A DNA stretch of 64,000 nucleotides from Lysobacterales bacterium (GTDB lineage Bacteria; Pseudomonadota; Gammaproteobacteria; Xanthomonadales; Xanthomonadaceae), in the NCBI GenBank assembly GCA_014946745.1, contig JADCRD010000002.1:124001-188000 (forward strand), given 5' to 3'. The position numbers were made by a program, and so were the translations under genes. Shown in pieces: positions 30,048-39,134 of the stretch; positions within the stretch are counted from its first letter, which is position 1; each line of letters starts with the position of its first letter. The notes under the pieces were generated by a model that saw nothing but the letters and a program-made list of their open reading frames with translations, had not been told where the DNA came from and did no database searches.

Positions 30048-32078
30048 TCAGCCCGGCTCCGCGCCCTCCGGCGCCGGGTCGGCCACCACCACCACGCGAT
30101 TGCGGCCGGCAGTCTTGGCGGCATAGAGCGCGCCATCGGCCTCGTCGAACAGGCCCTCGGGACGCAGGCGCGTGCGGCCGGACAGCGAGGCGACGCCAAC
30201 GCTGATGGTGATCGGCGGCAGATCCTCGCGGCGCAGGTTCTCGACCGCCGCGCGCAAGCGCTCGGCGAGCCCGGCGGCGGCCTGCGCGTTGGCGCCCGGG
30301 ATCAGCACCACGAACTCCTCGCCGCCCCAGCGCGCCAGCAAGGTGCCGGCGCGCAGCAGGCCCTGCAGAGTATTGGCCAGCGCGCACAGCACGCTGTCGC
30401 CCACCGCGTGGCCCTGGGTGTCATTGATGCGCTTGAAGTGGTCGACATCAATGAGGGCGATCGACAGCGGCGTGTGCCGGCTCATCGCATCGGCCCAGTG
30501 CACCTCGAAGCGCTCGACAAAGGCGCGCCGATTGGCGATGCCGGTCAGCGGATCGATGCTGGCCGCATGCGCCAGCGCCTCGGCGCGCTTTTCCAGCTCG
30601 ACATTGGCCAGAGCGAGCGCTTCGCGATTGCGCTCCAGCTCGGCGTTCGCCTCGAACAGCTGGCGGCCCAGACGCCGGCTTTCGCGATAGCGGAAACCCA
30701 GAAGACCCGCGATCACCAGCAGGCTGAGCACGCCGAAGGTGGCCAGCCAGCGGCCCAGCGACTCCTGCCGCAGCTTCAGCGCCTGGATCTCCAGATCGCG
30801 CTGCAGCAGCTCGATCTGACGTTCGGCCTCCTGCGCGCGGTAGGCGCTTTCCATCACCGCAACGCGGCGGTTCATGTCGAGGCCGGCCAATTGCTCCTGC
30901 AGGGCCAGGCTTTCCATCGCGATATCGAGGGCGCGGGTTTCCTCGCCCTGCGCGCGCAGCAGCGGCACCATCAGCTTGTAGCTGTCGAGCAGCTGCGGCT
31001 GGTCATCGCCGCTCTTGAACTCGGGCAGGGCCTGCTGCCACAGCGCCAGCGCTTCCTCGGGGCGGTCCTGGCGGGCCGCCACTTCGGCCAGCGTTGCCCG
31101 ATAGCGGGCCAGCGTGCTGCGCTGGCCCAGGCGCTCGGCCACCGCCGCACCGCGCAGCAGGGCCTCGCGCGCTTCGTCCAGCTTGTTGAGGCCAAGCTTG
31201 GCGCGACCGTTCTCCAGCAGGGCGTAGGCCTGTCCCGGCGGGCTGCCCAGGCGCTCGGCCAGGCGCTCCGCCTCCAAGGCCAGGGTCAGCGCCTCGCTGT
31301 GGCTGCCCGCGAGGTTGGCGGTGCGCGCCATGCTGCCGAGCAGCGGCGCCTCGCGCGAGGGGTCGGCCAAGCGCCGCGCCTCGGCCAGGCCGCGGTCGAG
31401 AAAGGTGCGCGCGGTTTCGTACTCGCGCAGGCCGGCGTAGAGCAGGCCAAGGTAGTGGTAGGTGCGCTCGATCTCGGCCTTGGCGCCGGCCTGCTGCAAT
31501 TTGAGACTCTCCCGCAGCGACTCCAGCGAGGTCGAGTACAGGCCCTGATTCAGCCGGATCAGGCCGATGTGGGTCAGCACATCGGCGATGCCGTCGTTGT
31601 CCTTGAGCTGGCGGTAGAGGTTCAAGGCACGCTCGAAGCCCGACAGCGCGGGCGACAGATCGCCCTGGCGGCGCAGCAGGATGGCGATGTCGGTCTCGGC
31701 GCGGGCCACGCTCGCGGTGTCTCCGCGGCGGCTGGCGCGCTCCAGGATGCCGCGCTGCAGCGCCAGCGCCTCGGGGTAGCGACCGCGACGGAACTCGATC
31801 TGCGCGGAGACGCGATCGACCGCGTCGATCTCGGCGGAGCCCGCGGCGGCAAGCCCGGAGGCTTCCTTCAGCACGGTGCCCGCCATGGCGAAATCGCCGC
31901 TGGCCGCCAGTCGTTCGGCTTCGACCAGACGCGCCTGCAGGGGCGCGGCGATCTCCACCGGCGCGGCCGGCGCCAGCGGATCGCCGGCCCAGCGTTCTTC
32001 GGTCGGCTGCGCCACCAAGGCAGCAGGAAGCAGCAGCACGCTCAGCAGTGGCAGCGTTCGCAACAACCGGATCCCCAC
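30048..32078 (-). CDS. TPR-containing membrane diguanylate cyclase (GGDEF)
   Basis: Synthesises c-di-GMP. About 676 residues. The N-terminal signal sequence (LLRTLPLLSVLLLPAALVA) exports a long array of TPR-like helices (about 60-440; e.g. GRYPEALALQRGILERAS and QGDLSPALSGFERALNLYR). A transmembrane helix (LATFGVLSLLVIAGLLGFRY) and a short coiled coil (ELERNREALALANVELEKRA) follow, then a cytosolic GGDEF domain with DPLTGIANRRAF, DVDHFKRINDTQGHAVGD and active-site GGEEF. It is built like other periplasmic TPR-GGDEF sensors; the ligand is unknown. The start is uncertain: GTG 32078 is chosen, and nearby TTG codons are possible. No ATG precedes the signal sequence in a sensible place. Confidence 0.9.
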   Translation of the reverse strand: MGIRLLRTLPLLSVLLLPAALVAQPTEERWAGDPLAPAAPVEIAAPLQARLVEAERLAASGDFAMAGTVLKEASGLAAAGSAEIDAVDRVSAQIEFRRGRYPEALALQRGILERASRRGDTASVARAETDIAILLRRQGDLSPALSGFERALNLYRQLKDNDGIADVLTHIGLIRLNQGLYSTSLESLRESLKLQQAGAKAEIERTYHYLGLLYAGLREYETARTFLDRGLAEARRLADPSREAPLLGSMARTANLAGSHSEALTLALEAERLAERLGSPPGQAYALLENGRAKLGLNKLDEAREALLRGAAVAERLGQRSTLARYRATLAEVAARQDRPEEALALWQQALPEFKSGDDQPQLLDSYKLMVPLLRAQGEETRALDIAMESLALQEQLAGLDMNRRVAVMESAYRAQEAERQIELLQRDLEIQALKLRQESLGRWLATFGVLSLLVIAGLLGFRYRESRRLGRQLFEANAELERNREALALANVELEKRAEALAHAASIDPLTGIANRRAFVERFEVHWADAMSRHTPLSIALIDVDHFKRINDTQGHAVGDSVLCALANTLQGLLRAGTLLARWGGEEFVVLIPGANAQAAAGLAERLRAAVENLRREDLPPITISVGVASLSGRTRLRPEGLFDEADGALYAAKTAGRNRVVVVADPAPEGAEPG

Positions 32079-32316
32079 GTTCGGAATGCGGCCCGCAGCT
32101 CGCGGGCGGAAGGGCGTCGGGTGTGGCCCCGATCTGGGGCGCAAGTGTATGCGCTGCGGCGCTTGGGCGCGCCCGCCGCGCCGTGCGCAAACGTGAAGGC
32201 CCGTCAGGTGCTGACAGGAATGCGCATGGCGTGAATGCGGCCCTTCGGTCTCCGCTTCGTGGCCAACCGGCAGAGCGTCTCGAAGCCCGGGCGTGAGGCA
32301 CTCACGCGGATCCGAT

Positions 32317-33120
32317 TCAGGCGCCGGCAGAGGCCGCCAGCGCCGCGACCAGAGCCTGCGGCTGCGGCCCGGCGGCCAGCACGCAGTCGGTGAAGCCGAG
32401 CGACTGTGCGTGCGCGAGCAGTCGCTCGCTGCTGGCGACGACCCGAGCGCGCCTGAGCGCCGCGAGCGCCCCGGCCGGCAGCTGCGCCAACACGTTGTCG
32501 AGCGCCTCCGCGCTCGACAGCAGCAGGCCCAGTGGCGCACGCGCCGCTGCCACCGCGCGCGAGTGCCGCGCATCAAGACGCGCCGGCCCGCGCCGATACA
32601 CCTGCACTTCCGCGACCGCGAAGCCGCGTGCGCGCAGCTCGGGCGCCAGCACCCCGCGTCCGCCGGGCGCGCCCACCAGCAGCACACGCTCGCCCGCACC
32701 GCGCGCCAGCCGCGGGTGCGCCAGCAGACCTTCGCTGATCTGTGGCCCACCCTGCTGGGGTGCCAACACCTCGACAAAGCCCGCGCGCCGCAGCGCCGAC
32801 GCTGTCCCCGCACCCACGCCGGCGCCGATGGGGACGCGCGCGGCGATCTGCGGGGCCAGCGCGCGCAGAAAGCGCACCGCCGCCGGGCTGATGCACAGCG
32901 CGATGCTGGGCCGCTCGGCCAGCGCGTGTTCGAGCGCCGCGCCCGCATCCAAGGCCTGCAGACGCAGACCTGGCAGCGCGAGCGCGCGCGCGCCCGCCGC
33001 TTCGATCGCGCGCTTCGCCGCAGCCTGCTGGCTGCGCTCGCGCAAGCTGATCAGGGTCCAGCCGGCCAAGGGCTGCGATGTGACCGAAACGTCCGTACTC
33101 GTGGGTATCCGCGTGCGCAT
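32317..33120 (-). CDS. hemD: Uroporphyrinogen-III synthase
   Basis: Cyclises hydroxymethylbilane to uroporphyrinogen III in haem/sirohaem synthesis. About 267 residues, normal for HemD. This divergent family is recognised by LAGWTLISLRERSQQAAAKR, SPAAVRFLRAL, PIGAGVGAGTASALRRAGF, RVLLVGAPGGRGVLAPELRA, YRRGPARLD, SSAEALDNVLAQLP and the closing VVASSERLLAHAQSLGF (two pseudo-repeated domains). hemC, normally next door, is not in this window. Start at ATG 33120; the 41-base spacer to the divergent thioesterase gene is short, so the promoters must overlap. Confidence 0.9.
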   Translation of the reverse strand: MRTRIPTSTDVSVTSQPLAGWTLISLRERSQQAAAKRAIEAAGARALALPGLRLQALDAGAALEHALAERPSIALCISPAAVRFLRALAPQIAARVPIGAGVGAGTASALRRAGFVEVLAPQQGGPQISEGLLAHPRLARGAGERVLLVGAPGGRGVLAPELRARGFAVAEVQVYRRGPARLDARHSRAVAAARAPLGLLLSSAEALDNVLAQLPAGALAALRRARVVASSERLLAHAQSLGFTDCVLAAGPQPQALVAALAASAGA

Positions 33121-33161
33121 GCTAGATAGTCTGCCCCGCCGCCCTGGCGCCTGTCCGATCG

Positions 33162-33659
33162 ATGCTGTCCATGAGCCAAGCCGCACCGCTGATCGCCGAA
33201 CCCGATCTCCAGCTGGGACAGGAGCTTGAACGCGTGCTGCTGTCGATGCCGCCTCTGCGCGCCATGGGCTGCCGCGTCGCCTGCGTCGAGCCGGAGCGCC
33301 TGGTGCTCGCCGCGCCACTGGACGCCAACGTCAACGACAAGGGCAGCGCTTTCGGCGGCAGCCTTGCCGGGCTGATGACCGTGGCCTGCTGGGGATTGTT
33401 CAGCGCGCGACTCAAGCAGGCCGGGCTGATCGCCGAGGTCTACGTGCAGGACAGCCAGCTGCAGTACTTCGTGCCGGTGCTTGAAGACATCGAAGCGGAA
33501 GCGCGCCTGGCCGATGGCGAGGATCTCGACGCCGCGCTGCGCGCCATGCGCAGCCGCCGCAAGGCGCGGCTCAAGCTGGTGGCCAGCGTGCGGCTGAAGG
33601 ACGGCCGCGAGGCCGCACGTCTGGAGGGGCGGTTCGTGGCCCTGGCGGCGGTGGGTTAG
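33162..33659 (+). CDS. Hotdog-fold thioesterase, YiiD C-terminal type
   Basis: 165 residues forming one hotdog domain. The segments ANVNDKGSAFGGSLAGLMTV and WGLFSARLKQAG are typical of the thioesterase half of YiiD (PF09500-like); NDKGTAFGGS is the usual family string. It has no GNAT acetyltransferase domain, unlike E. coli YiiD. The substrate is unknown; small acyl-CoA is likely by fold. ATG 33162 or 33171 could be the start; neither has a strong ribosome site. A perfect hairpin follows its stop. Confidence 0.8.
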   Translation: MLSMSQAAPLIAEPDLQLGQELERVLLSMPPLRAMGCRVACVEPERLVLAAPLDANVNDKGSAFGGSLAGLMTVACWGLFSARLKQAGLIAEVYVQDSQLQYFVPVLEDIEAEARLADGEDLDAALRAMRSRRKARLKLVASVRLKDGREAARLEGRFVALAAVG

Positions 33660-33660
33660 G

Positions 33661-33685
33661 ACAACGCTGAAGAATTCAGCGTTGT
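33661..33685. terminator. 11-bp hairpin after the thioesterase gene
   Basis: ACAACGCTGAA and TTCAGCGTTGT form a perfect stem with a three-base loop, two bases after the stop codon. No U-tract follows. It stands between convergent genes, so a terminator role is plausible. The rest of the spacer to 33950 shows nothing recognisable. Confidence 0.5.
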
Positions 33686-33950
33686 GGCGCGCCATGGAGG
33701 GCACGCCCGCGGATCGGGCACGTCAGCGCTTGATCCAGCGGCAGCGAGTACAGCCTCGCAGGCCAGGCGACCACGGAGAACGCTGAGGATGGCTTTGGTC
33801 CGTGTTGCCTTGGCGGTTAGCGCTGCACGCACGGACACGCGCGCGCTGCCGCGGCCAGCAGTGGACCCAAAGGCGTGAGGTCAGTCCACCGACGATGAGG
33901 CGGATGAGGCGGACGCGGCAGCCGCCATCGCTGCCGGCCGGGCGCAAGTC

Positions 33951-35039
33951 TCAATCCCGCATCGCCACCGCCGGCAGACGCTCTGGCAGGCGCTCCAGCA
34001 CGGCATCGGCCACCTCCCGCGTCGAGTAGGCCCGCTCGCCACCAGCGATATCGGCGCTGAACACCTTGGCATCCAGCGATTCGCTGACCGCGCGCTCGAT
34101 CTCGCGGGCCTCGTCTTCCAGGCCCAGTGAATGCCGCAGCAGCATCGCCGCGCTCAGAATCGTCGCGATCGGGTTGGCGATGCCGCGGCCGGCGATGTCG
34201 GGCGCGCTGCCGTGGATCGGCTCGTAGATGCCGCGCTTGCCTTCGCCCAGCGAAGCGCTCGGCAGGAGCCCCAGCGAGCCGGCCAGCATCGAGGCTTCGT
34301 CAGTGAGAATGTCACCGAACATGTTCTCGGTGACGATCACGTCGTACTCGCGCGGACGCGCGATCAGGTGCATGGCCATGGAGTCCACCAGCTGATGCTC
34401 CAGGCGCACGTCCGGATACTCCTCCGCGCCGATACGCGTGGCGATTTCGCGCCACAGCCGCGAGGTTTCCAGCACATTGGCCTTGTCGACGCTGACCAGG
34501 TAGCCGCGGCGCGCACGGGCGAAGCCGAAGGCGCGGCGGATCACCCGCTCGATCTCCGCCACCGAGTACACGCACAGATCCGAGGCGCCGTGCTCGCTGC
34601 GGGTGCGCTCGCCGAAGTAGATGCCGCCGGTCAGCTCGCGCACCACCAGCAGGTCGACGCCGTTCAGCAGATGCGCCTTGATCGGCGCCCGATCCAGCAC
34701 CGCCGGGTGCGGCGTCACCGGCCGCAGGTTGGCGTACAGGCCCAGCGCCTGGCGAATCGCCAGCAGGCCCTGCTCGGGCCGCACCTTGGCTTTCGGGTCC
34801 GACCACTTGGGCCCGCCGACCGCGCCGAGCAGGATCGCATCGGCCTTGCGGCAGGCGGCGAGTGTGGCCGGGGGCAATGGCTCGCCGGTGGCATCGATGG
34901 CGGCGCCGCCGATCAGCTGCGTGCTGAAGTGGAAATCGTGGCCATGACGGGTAGCCACCCGCTTCAACACCTCGACGGCCGCGGCGGTGACTTCCGGGCC
35001 GATCCCATCGCCCGGCAACAGAACGATTTCAGCGCGCAT
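33951..35039 (-). CDS. leuB: 3-isopropylmalate dehydrogenase
   Basis: Oxidatively decarboxylates 3-isopropylmalate to 2-oxoisocaproate (third leucine-specific step), NAD+ and Mg2+ dependent. 362 residues. The N-terminus is [43 protein letters not shown] (substrate loop) and [20 protein letters not shown] follow, then [18 protein letters not shown], the nucleotide and metal site signature. Start at ATG 35039, overlapping the leuD end by 11 bases. Last gene of leuACDB. Confidence 0.97.
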   Translation of the reverse strand: MRAEIVLLPGDGIGPEVTAAAVEVLKRVATRHGHDFHFSTQLIGGAAIDATGEPLPPATLAACRKADAILLGAVGGPKWSDPKAKVRPEQGLLAIRQALGLYANLRPVTPHPAVLDRAPIKAHLLNGVDLLVVRELTGGIYFGERTRSEHGASDLCVYSVAEIERVIRRAFGFARARRGYLVSVDKANVLETSRLWREIATRIGAEEYPDVRLEHQLVDSMAMHLIARPREYDVIVTENMFGDILTDEASMLAGSLGLLPSASLGEGKRGIYEPIHGSAPDIAGRGIANPIATILSAAMLLRHSLGLEDEAREIERAVSESLDAKVFSADIAGGERAYSTREVADAVLERLPERLPAVAMRD

Positions 35040-35637
35040 GGGCAGGCTCCTCAACGGCAGGCGTGGGCAGGGAGAAATCGCGGGTACGCGCGGACTCGAA
35101 GGCGCTGATCGCGGCCTCGCGGGCGATCAGATAGCCCAGCTCATCGACACCTTCAAGCAGACAGGTGCGGGCGAAAGCATCCAGCGGGAAGCGGTGCACC
35201 TGGCCCTGCGGCGCGGTCAGCGTGCAGTCCGCGATGTCGATGACGAACTCGCCGTCAGCCTGCTGCATCAGCTGCTGCACAATCGCTTCGTCCAGCACGA
35301 TCGGCACCAGCCCGTTCTTCAGCGCGTTGCTGCGGAAGATGTCGGCGATCTGACTGCTGACCACGGCCTTCAGGCCCAGATCGGTCAGCGCCCAGGGCGC
35401 GTGCTCGCGCGAGCTGCCACAGCCGAAGTTGCGGCCGGCGATCAGAATCTGCCGTCCCGCGTTCGCCGGCTGATTGAAGGCGAAGGCTGGCTCTTTGCGC
35501 CAGTCGCTGAAGGCGTGCTGGCCCAGGCCCGCGCGGGTGGTGGTGGAGAGAAACCGCGCCGGGATGATCTGGTCGGTGTCGATGTTCTCGCCGCGCAGTA
35601 CGACGGCGCGGCTGCGGATGTGGGTGATGGCGCTCAT
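35029..35637 (-). CDS. leuD: 3-isopropylmalate dehydratase small subunit
   Basis: The small subunit of isopropylmalate isomerase, which pairs with LeuC to convert 2- to 3-isopropylmalate. 202 residues. Signatures: [36 protein letters not shown] and [14 protein letters not shown]. Start ATG 35637 shares bases with the leuC stop, and its end overlaps leuB, so leuC-leuD-leuB are translationally linked. Confidence 0.97.
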   Translation of the reverse strand: MSAITHIRSRAVVLRGENIDTDQIIPARFLSTTTRAGLGQHAFSDWRKEPAFAFNQPANAGRQILIAGRNFGCGSSREHAPWALTDLGLKAVVSSQIADIFRSNALKNGLVPIVLDEAIVQQLMQQADGEFVIDIADCTLTAPQGQVHRFPLDAFARTCLLEGVDELGYLIAREAAISAFESARTRDFSLPTPAVEEPAHAR

Positions 35638-37052
35638 CAGGCGACCTTGGCAGTAGCAGTGAGGAATTCGCGAGGATCGGCAATGCGGCCAGCCACCGCT
35701 GCCGCCGCTGCCGACAGCGGCGAGGCCAGCACGGTGCGCGCGCCCTGCCCTTGTCGGCCCTCGAAGTTGCGGTTGCTGGTGCTGACCGCGAGCTGGCCCG
35801 GGGCCACGATGTCGCCGTTCATGGCGATGCACATCGAGCAGCCGGGCTCGCGCCATTCAGCGCCCGCCGCGCGCACGATCGCGTCGATGCCCTCGGCCTC
35901 GGCCTCACGCTTGACCTTCTCCGAGCCGGCCACCACCAGCATGCGCACGCGCGGATGCACGCGGCGCCCGCTCAGGATTTTCGCGACATCGCGCAGGTCG
36001 GCCAGGCGGCCATTGGTGCAGCTGCCGACGAAGACCACGTCCACCGGCTGGCCGACCAGGCCGAATCCGGCCTCAAAGCCCATGTAGTCGAGCGCCTTGC
36101 GCGCGCTGGCGTCGGCCGGCTCCGGCACCACCGCATCGACCGCGATCGCGGTGCCCGGATGCGTGCCCCAGGTCAGCGTCGGGCGGATGTCGGCGGCGTC
36201 GATGCGGACCACGCGGTCGAACGCAGCGTCGGCATCGCTGACGAACTTCGACCACTCGATCATCGCCGCCTCGAAGGCCGCGCCCTTGGGCGCACGCGGC
36301 GCGCGGCGCAGCCACTCGAAGGTGGTGGCATCGGGCGCGACCATGCCGCAGCGCGCGCCCGCCTCGATCGACATGTTGCACAGGGTCATGCGCGCTTCCA
36401 TGTCCATCGCGCGGATCGCCGAGCCGCGGTACTCCAGCGCGTAGCCGGTACCGCCGTTGACGCCGATCACGCCGATCACGTGCAGGATCACGTCCTTGGC
36501 GCCGACACCGGGCGCGAGCTCGCCTTCGACCTCGATCGCCATCGTCTTCGGCTTGCGCTGAAGCAGGCATTGCGTCGCCAGCACATGGCCGACCTCGCTG
36601 GTGCCGATGCCAAACGCCATCGCGCCAAACGCGCCGTGGGTGCTGGTGTGGCTGTCGCCGCAGACGATGGTCATGCCCGGCCGCGTGAGACCCAGCTCCG
36701 GCGCCACCACATGCACGATGCCGCGCCGCGCATCGCCCATGTCGAACAGCTCGATGCCGTGGCGCGCGCAGTTGGCGCGCAGCTGGTCGACCTGCTTCTC
36801 GGAGGCGGCCGTCGCATAGGGCAATCGACCGTTCGCATCGGCCGGCAGGGTCGGCGTGCTGTGATCCAGGGTCGCCATGCAGCGTTCGGGGCAGCGCGGC
36901 GACAGCCCGCGGGCTTCCAGCTCAGAGAAGGCCTGCGGCGTGGTGACCTCGTGCAGCAGATGCAGGTCGATGTAGAGCACCGCAGGCGCGGACTCGGTTT
37001 CAGGAACGACGACGTGGGCGTCCCAGAGTTTTTCGAAGAGGGTACGGGGCAT
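35637..37052 (-). CDS. leuC: 3-isopropylmalate dehydratase large subunit
   Basis: The [4Fe-4S] large subunit of isopropylmalate isomerase. 471 residues, the usual length. Seen in order: [71 protein letters not shown] and [13 protein letters not shown], which supply the cluster cysteines. A heptamer repeat tract lies 10 bases upstream of the start and no clear ribosome site is visible. A 198-base repeat-filled spacer separates it from leuA. Confidence 0.97.
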   Translation of the reverse strand: MPRTLFEKLWDAHVVVPETESAPAVLYIDLHLLHEVTTPQAFSELEARGLSPRCPERCMATLDHSTPTLPADANGRLPYATAASEKQVDQLRANCARHGIELFDMGDARRGIVHVVAPELGLTRPGMTIVCGDSHTSTHGAFGAMAFGIGTSEVGHVLATQCLLQRKPKTMAIEVEGELAPGVGAKDVILHVIGVIGVNGGTGYALEYRGSAIRAMDMEARMTLCNMSIEAGARCGMVAPDATTFEWLRRAPRAPKGAAFEAAMIEWSKFVSDADAAFDRVVRIDAADIRPTLTWGTHPGTAIAVDAVVPEPADASARKALDYMGFEAGFGLVGQPVDVVFVGSCTNGRLADLRDVAKILSGRRVHPRVRMLVVAGSEKVKREAEAEGIDAIVRAAGAEWREPGCSMCIAMNGDIVAPGQLAVSTSNRNFEGRQGQGARTVLASPLSAAAAAVAGRIADPREFLTATAKVA

Positions 37053-37061
37053 TGGAGGGCC

Positions 37062-37236
37062 GGGATTGGGGATTCGGGATTGGGGATTCGTAAGAGCGCG
37101 CTTCGATCGTTCAATCGGAGCCGCTTTGCTCCCCTCTCCCCTTGAGGGAGAGGGGCGGGGGAGAGGGGTGGAAAGCTTGCGGCGTGTTTCGCCCCCCTCT
37201 CCCCAACCCCTCTCCCTCCAGGGGAGAGGGGCTTGC
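37062..37236. repeat. GGGATTG heptamers and CTCTCCC inverted repeats between leuA and leuC
   Basis: GGGATTG/GGGATTC heptamers occupy 37062-37090. CCCCTCTCCCCTTGAGGGAG with its partner (about 37131-37170) and CCCCTCTCCCTCC/GGGGAGAGGGG (about 37206-37231) form hairpins. The latter belong to the family at 1440-1690. They sit inside the leu operon and may modulate read-through. Confidence 0.75.
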
Positions 37237-37250
37237 GGCAGGGCCTTCGG

Positions 37251-38792
37251 TCAAGCCGAGGCTGTCGCGGAGGTCGGCGCGATCTCGCGCTTGCGCAGCA
37301 GGCGGTTGGCGACATCGAGCCAGGCCAGCGCGCTGGCTTCGATGATGTCGCGGCTGACGCCAACGCCGGTGTACTCCTCGTCCTCGAAGCTGACCGACAG
37401 GCTGGCCTCGCCGCGGGCCTGGGCGCCCATGCCGATGCTGTGTACCTGGTAGCTTTCGAGCTTCAACTCGATGCCCGTGGCCGCCGCCATCGCCGCGAAC
37501 AGGGCGGCGACCGGGCCGTCGCTGTCGGCGCTCTCGGCCACATGGTGGCCTTCCGGGTCGGAGAGCTCGACTTCGGCGCGGGCCTGGCCGCCGGCATCCG
37601 AGATGCGCATGGAGGCCAGTCGATAGCCCTGACCCGCACTGGCGGTGGCGCCCAGGATCAGCTGCTCCAGATCGCGGTCGCCGACCACGCGCTGGGTTTC
37701 GGTCAGCGCCTTGAAGTTGGCGAACACGTGTTCGAACTCGTCATCCTCGAACACGAAGCCAAGCGCACGCAGACGTTCGTTCAATGCGGCGCGGCCGCTG
37801 TGGCGGCCCAGGACCAGCTCGGACTTGGGCCAACCCACGTCCTCGGGGCGCATGATTTCGTAGGTCTCGCGGTTCTTCAGCATGCCGTGCTGGTGGATGC
37901 CGGCCTCGTGCGCGAACGCATTGACGCCGACGATCGCCTTGTTGCGCTGGACCATCATGCCGGTCAGGCGCTGCAGCAGGCGCGAGGTGGGTACCAGGCG
38001 CTCGCTGCGGATGCCGGTGTCGGCGCTATAGAAGCCGTGGCGCACGCGCAGCGCCATCACCAGTTCTTCCACCGCACAATTGCCGGCGCGTTCGCCGATG
38101 CCGTTGATCGTGCACTCGACCTGGCGTGCGCCACCCTCGATGGCTGCCAGCGAGTTGGCCACCGCCAGGCCAAGGTCGTTATGGCAATGCGCGCTCCAGA
38201 TCAGGTGCTCACCCGGCACTGCCGTGCGCAGACGCTCGAACAGGCTGCGGATCTCCTCGGGCGTGGTGTAGCCCACCGTGTCGGGCACGTTGAGCGTGGT
38301 CGCACCGGCGCGTACCGCTGCGCTGAAGGCGTTCACCAGCACCTCGAACTCGGTGCGGATCGCGTCTTCGGCCGAGAACTCGACATCGTCGAAATAGCGC
38401 CGCGCGTAGGCCACCGCGCTTTCGGCGCGCTCGATGACCTGCTGTTCGCTCATGCCGAGCTTGAACTTGCGGTGCAAGGGGCTCGTCGAGATGAACACGT
38501 GGATGCGCGGCTTGTGCGCTTTCTCCATGGCGCGTGCGCAGGCTTCGATGTCGGCCTCGGCGCAGCGCGACAGCGTGGCTAGCGTGACCTGCTGGCCGAT
38601 CTCGCGGGCAATGGCATCGGTCGCTTCTCGATCGGCCTGCGAGCTGGCGGGAAAGCCGGTCTCGATGACGTCGACACCAAGCTCGGCGAGCGCACGCGCC
38701 ATCACCTTTTTCTGGGCGGGGCCCATGCTGGCGCCCGGCGACTGCTCGCCGTCGCGCAGGGTGGTATCGAAGATGCGGATGCGGTGGCTCAT
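37251..38792 (-). CDS. leuA: 2-isopropylmalate synthase
   Basis: Condenses acetyl-CoA with 2-oxoisovalerate, the first committed step of leucine synthesis. 513 residues. The HMGL-like barrel shows [48 protein letters not shown] and [20 protein letters not shown] with the metal-binding His pair. [20 protein letters not shown] and [11 protein letters not shown] follow, and the C-terminal leucine-binding regulatory domain (about 390-510) ends the protein. Start at ATG 38792. It is preceded by a leader peptide and attenuator, so expression should respond to leucyl-tRNA supply in addition to feedback inhibition. Confidence 0.97.
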   Translation of the reverse strand: MSHRIRIFDTTLRDGEQSPGASMGPAQKKVMARALAELGVDVIETGFPASSQADREATDAIAREIGQQVTLATLSRCAEADIEACARAMEKAHKPRIHVFISTSPLHRKFKLGMSEQQVIERAESAVAYARRYFDDVEFSAEDAIRTEFEVLVNAFSAAVRAGATTLNVPDTVGYTTPEEIRSLFERLRTAVPGEHLIWSAHCHNDLGLAVANSLAAIEGGARQVECTINGIGERAGNCAVEELVMALRVRHGFYSADTGIRSERLVPTSRLLQRLTGMMVQRNKAIVGVNAFAHEAGIHQHGMLKNRETYEIMRPEDVGWPKSELVLGRHSGRAALNERLRALGFVFEDDEFEHVFANFKALTETQRVVGDRDLEQLILGATASAGQGYRLASMRISDAGGQARAEVELSDPEGHHVAESADSDGPVAALFAAMAAATGIELKLESYQVHSIGMGAQARGEASLSVSFEDEEYTGVGVSRDIIEASALAWLDVANRLLRKREIAPTSATASA

Positions 38793-38863
38793 GGCGGCTC
38801 CAGCGGGTTTCAGAAGCGAAAGAGGTCGGTGGGTTCGAGGGTCTTGGCAAATCGCAGGCAAAG

Positions 38864-38896
38864 AAAAACCCCGCCTCGGTTGCCCGGTGCGGGGTT
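38864..38896 (-). terminator. leuA attenuator terminator
   Basis: On the minus strand AACCCCGC pairs with GCGGGGTT around a 14-base loop and is followed by a five-base T run (A's at 38864-38868), an intrinsic terminator 72 bases before leuA. Its left arm includes CCGCACC (38886-38892), which is fully complementary to GGTGCGG in the leader (38943-38949), giving an alternative antiterminator. Confidence 0.85.
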
Positions 38897-38929
38897 CTCG
38901 GAATCTCGGGTCAGTGTTCTACGCGCGCC

Positions 38930-39040
38930 CTAGAGTTCGAGTCCGCACCTGTGCGGTCGAAGAAGAAGGCCGATAAGAAGCAGCGACGCCGCGGCAAGGC
39001 GGTCGTGGTTCAAGCTGCTGAGGATCGGCATCGAGGGCAT
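38930..39040 (-). CDS. leuL: Leucine-rich leader peptide of the leu operon
   Basis: A 36-residue open frame upstream of leuA, ending at TAG 38930-38932. Eleven of 36 residues are Leu, with the run SLLLIGLLLRP encoded by CTG CTT CTT ATC GGC CTT CTT CTT. Right after the Leu run lies a small hairpin (CCGCAC/GTGCGG, 38943-38956), whose 3' arm is the antiterminator strand. This is the standard layout of amino-acid attenuators: ribosome stalling at Leu codons blocks the first hairpin, lets GGTGCGG pair with CCGCACC of the terminator, and leuA is read. An alternative start is the Met at codon 4. No ribosome site is visible; the transcript may begin close to the ATG. Confidence 0.85.
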   Translation of the reverse strand: MPSMPILSSLNHDRLAAASLLLIGLLLRPHRCGLEL

Positions 39041-39047
39041 GGGGCGC

Positions 39048-39077
39048 AGTCTTGATGCGCTGCTACGGAATTGTCAA
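39048..39077 (-). promoter_or_regulatory. Candidate promoter of the leu operon
   Basis: A perfect TTGACA (39072-39077) is followed after 18 bases by AAGACT (39048-39053), a poor -10. If used, transcription would begin within a few bases of the leader ATG at 39040, implying leaderless translation of the leader or use of its second Met. The -35 is convincing and the -10 is not. Confidence 0.45.
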
Positions 39078-39134
39078 GCCTGACCGAGATGACATTCGGC
39101 GATGGGCTAAGCCAAGGTTGAGTGCCGCCTTACC

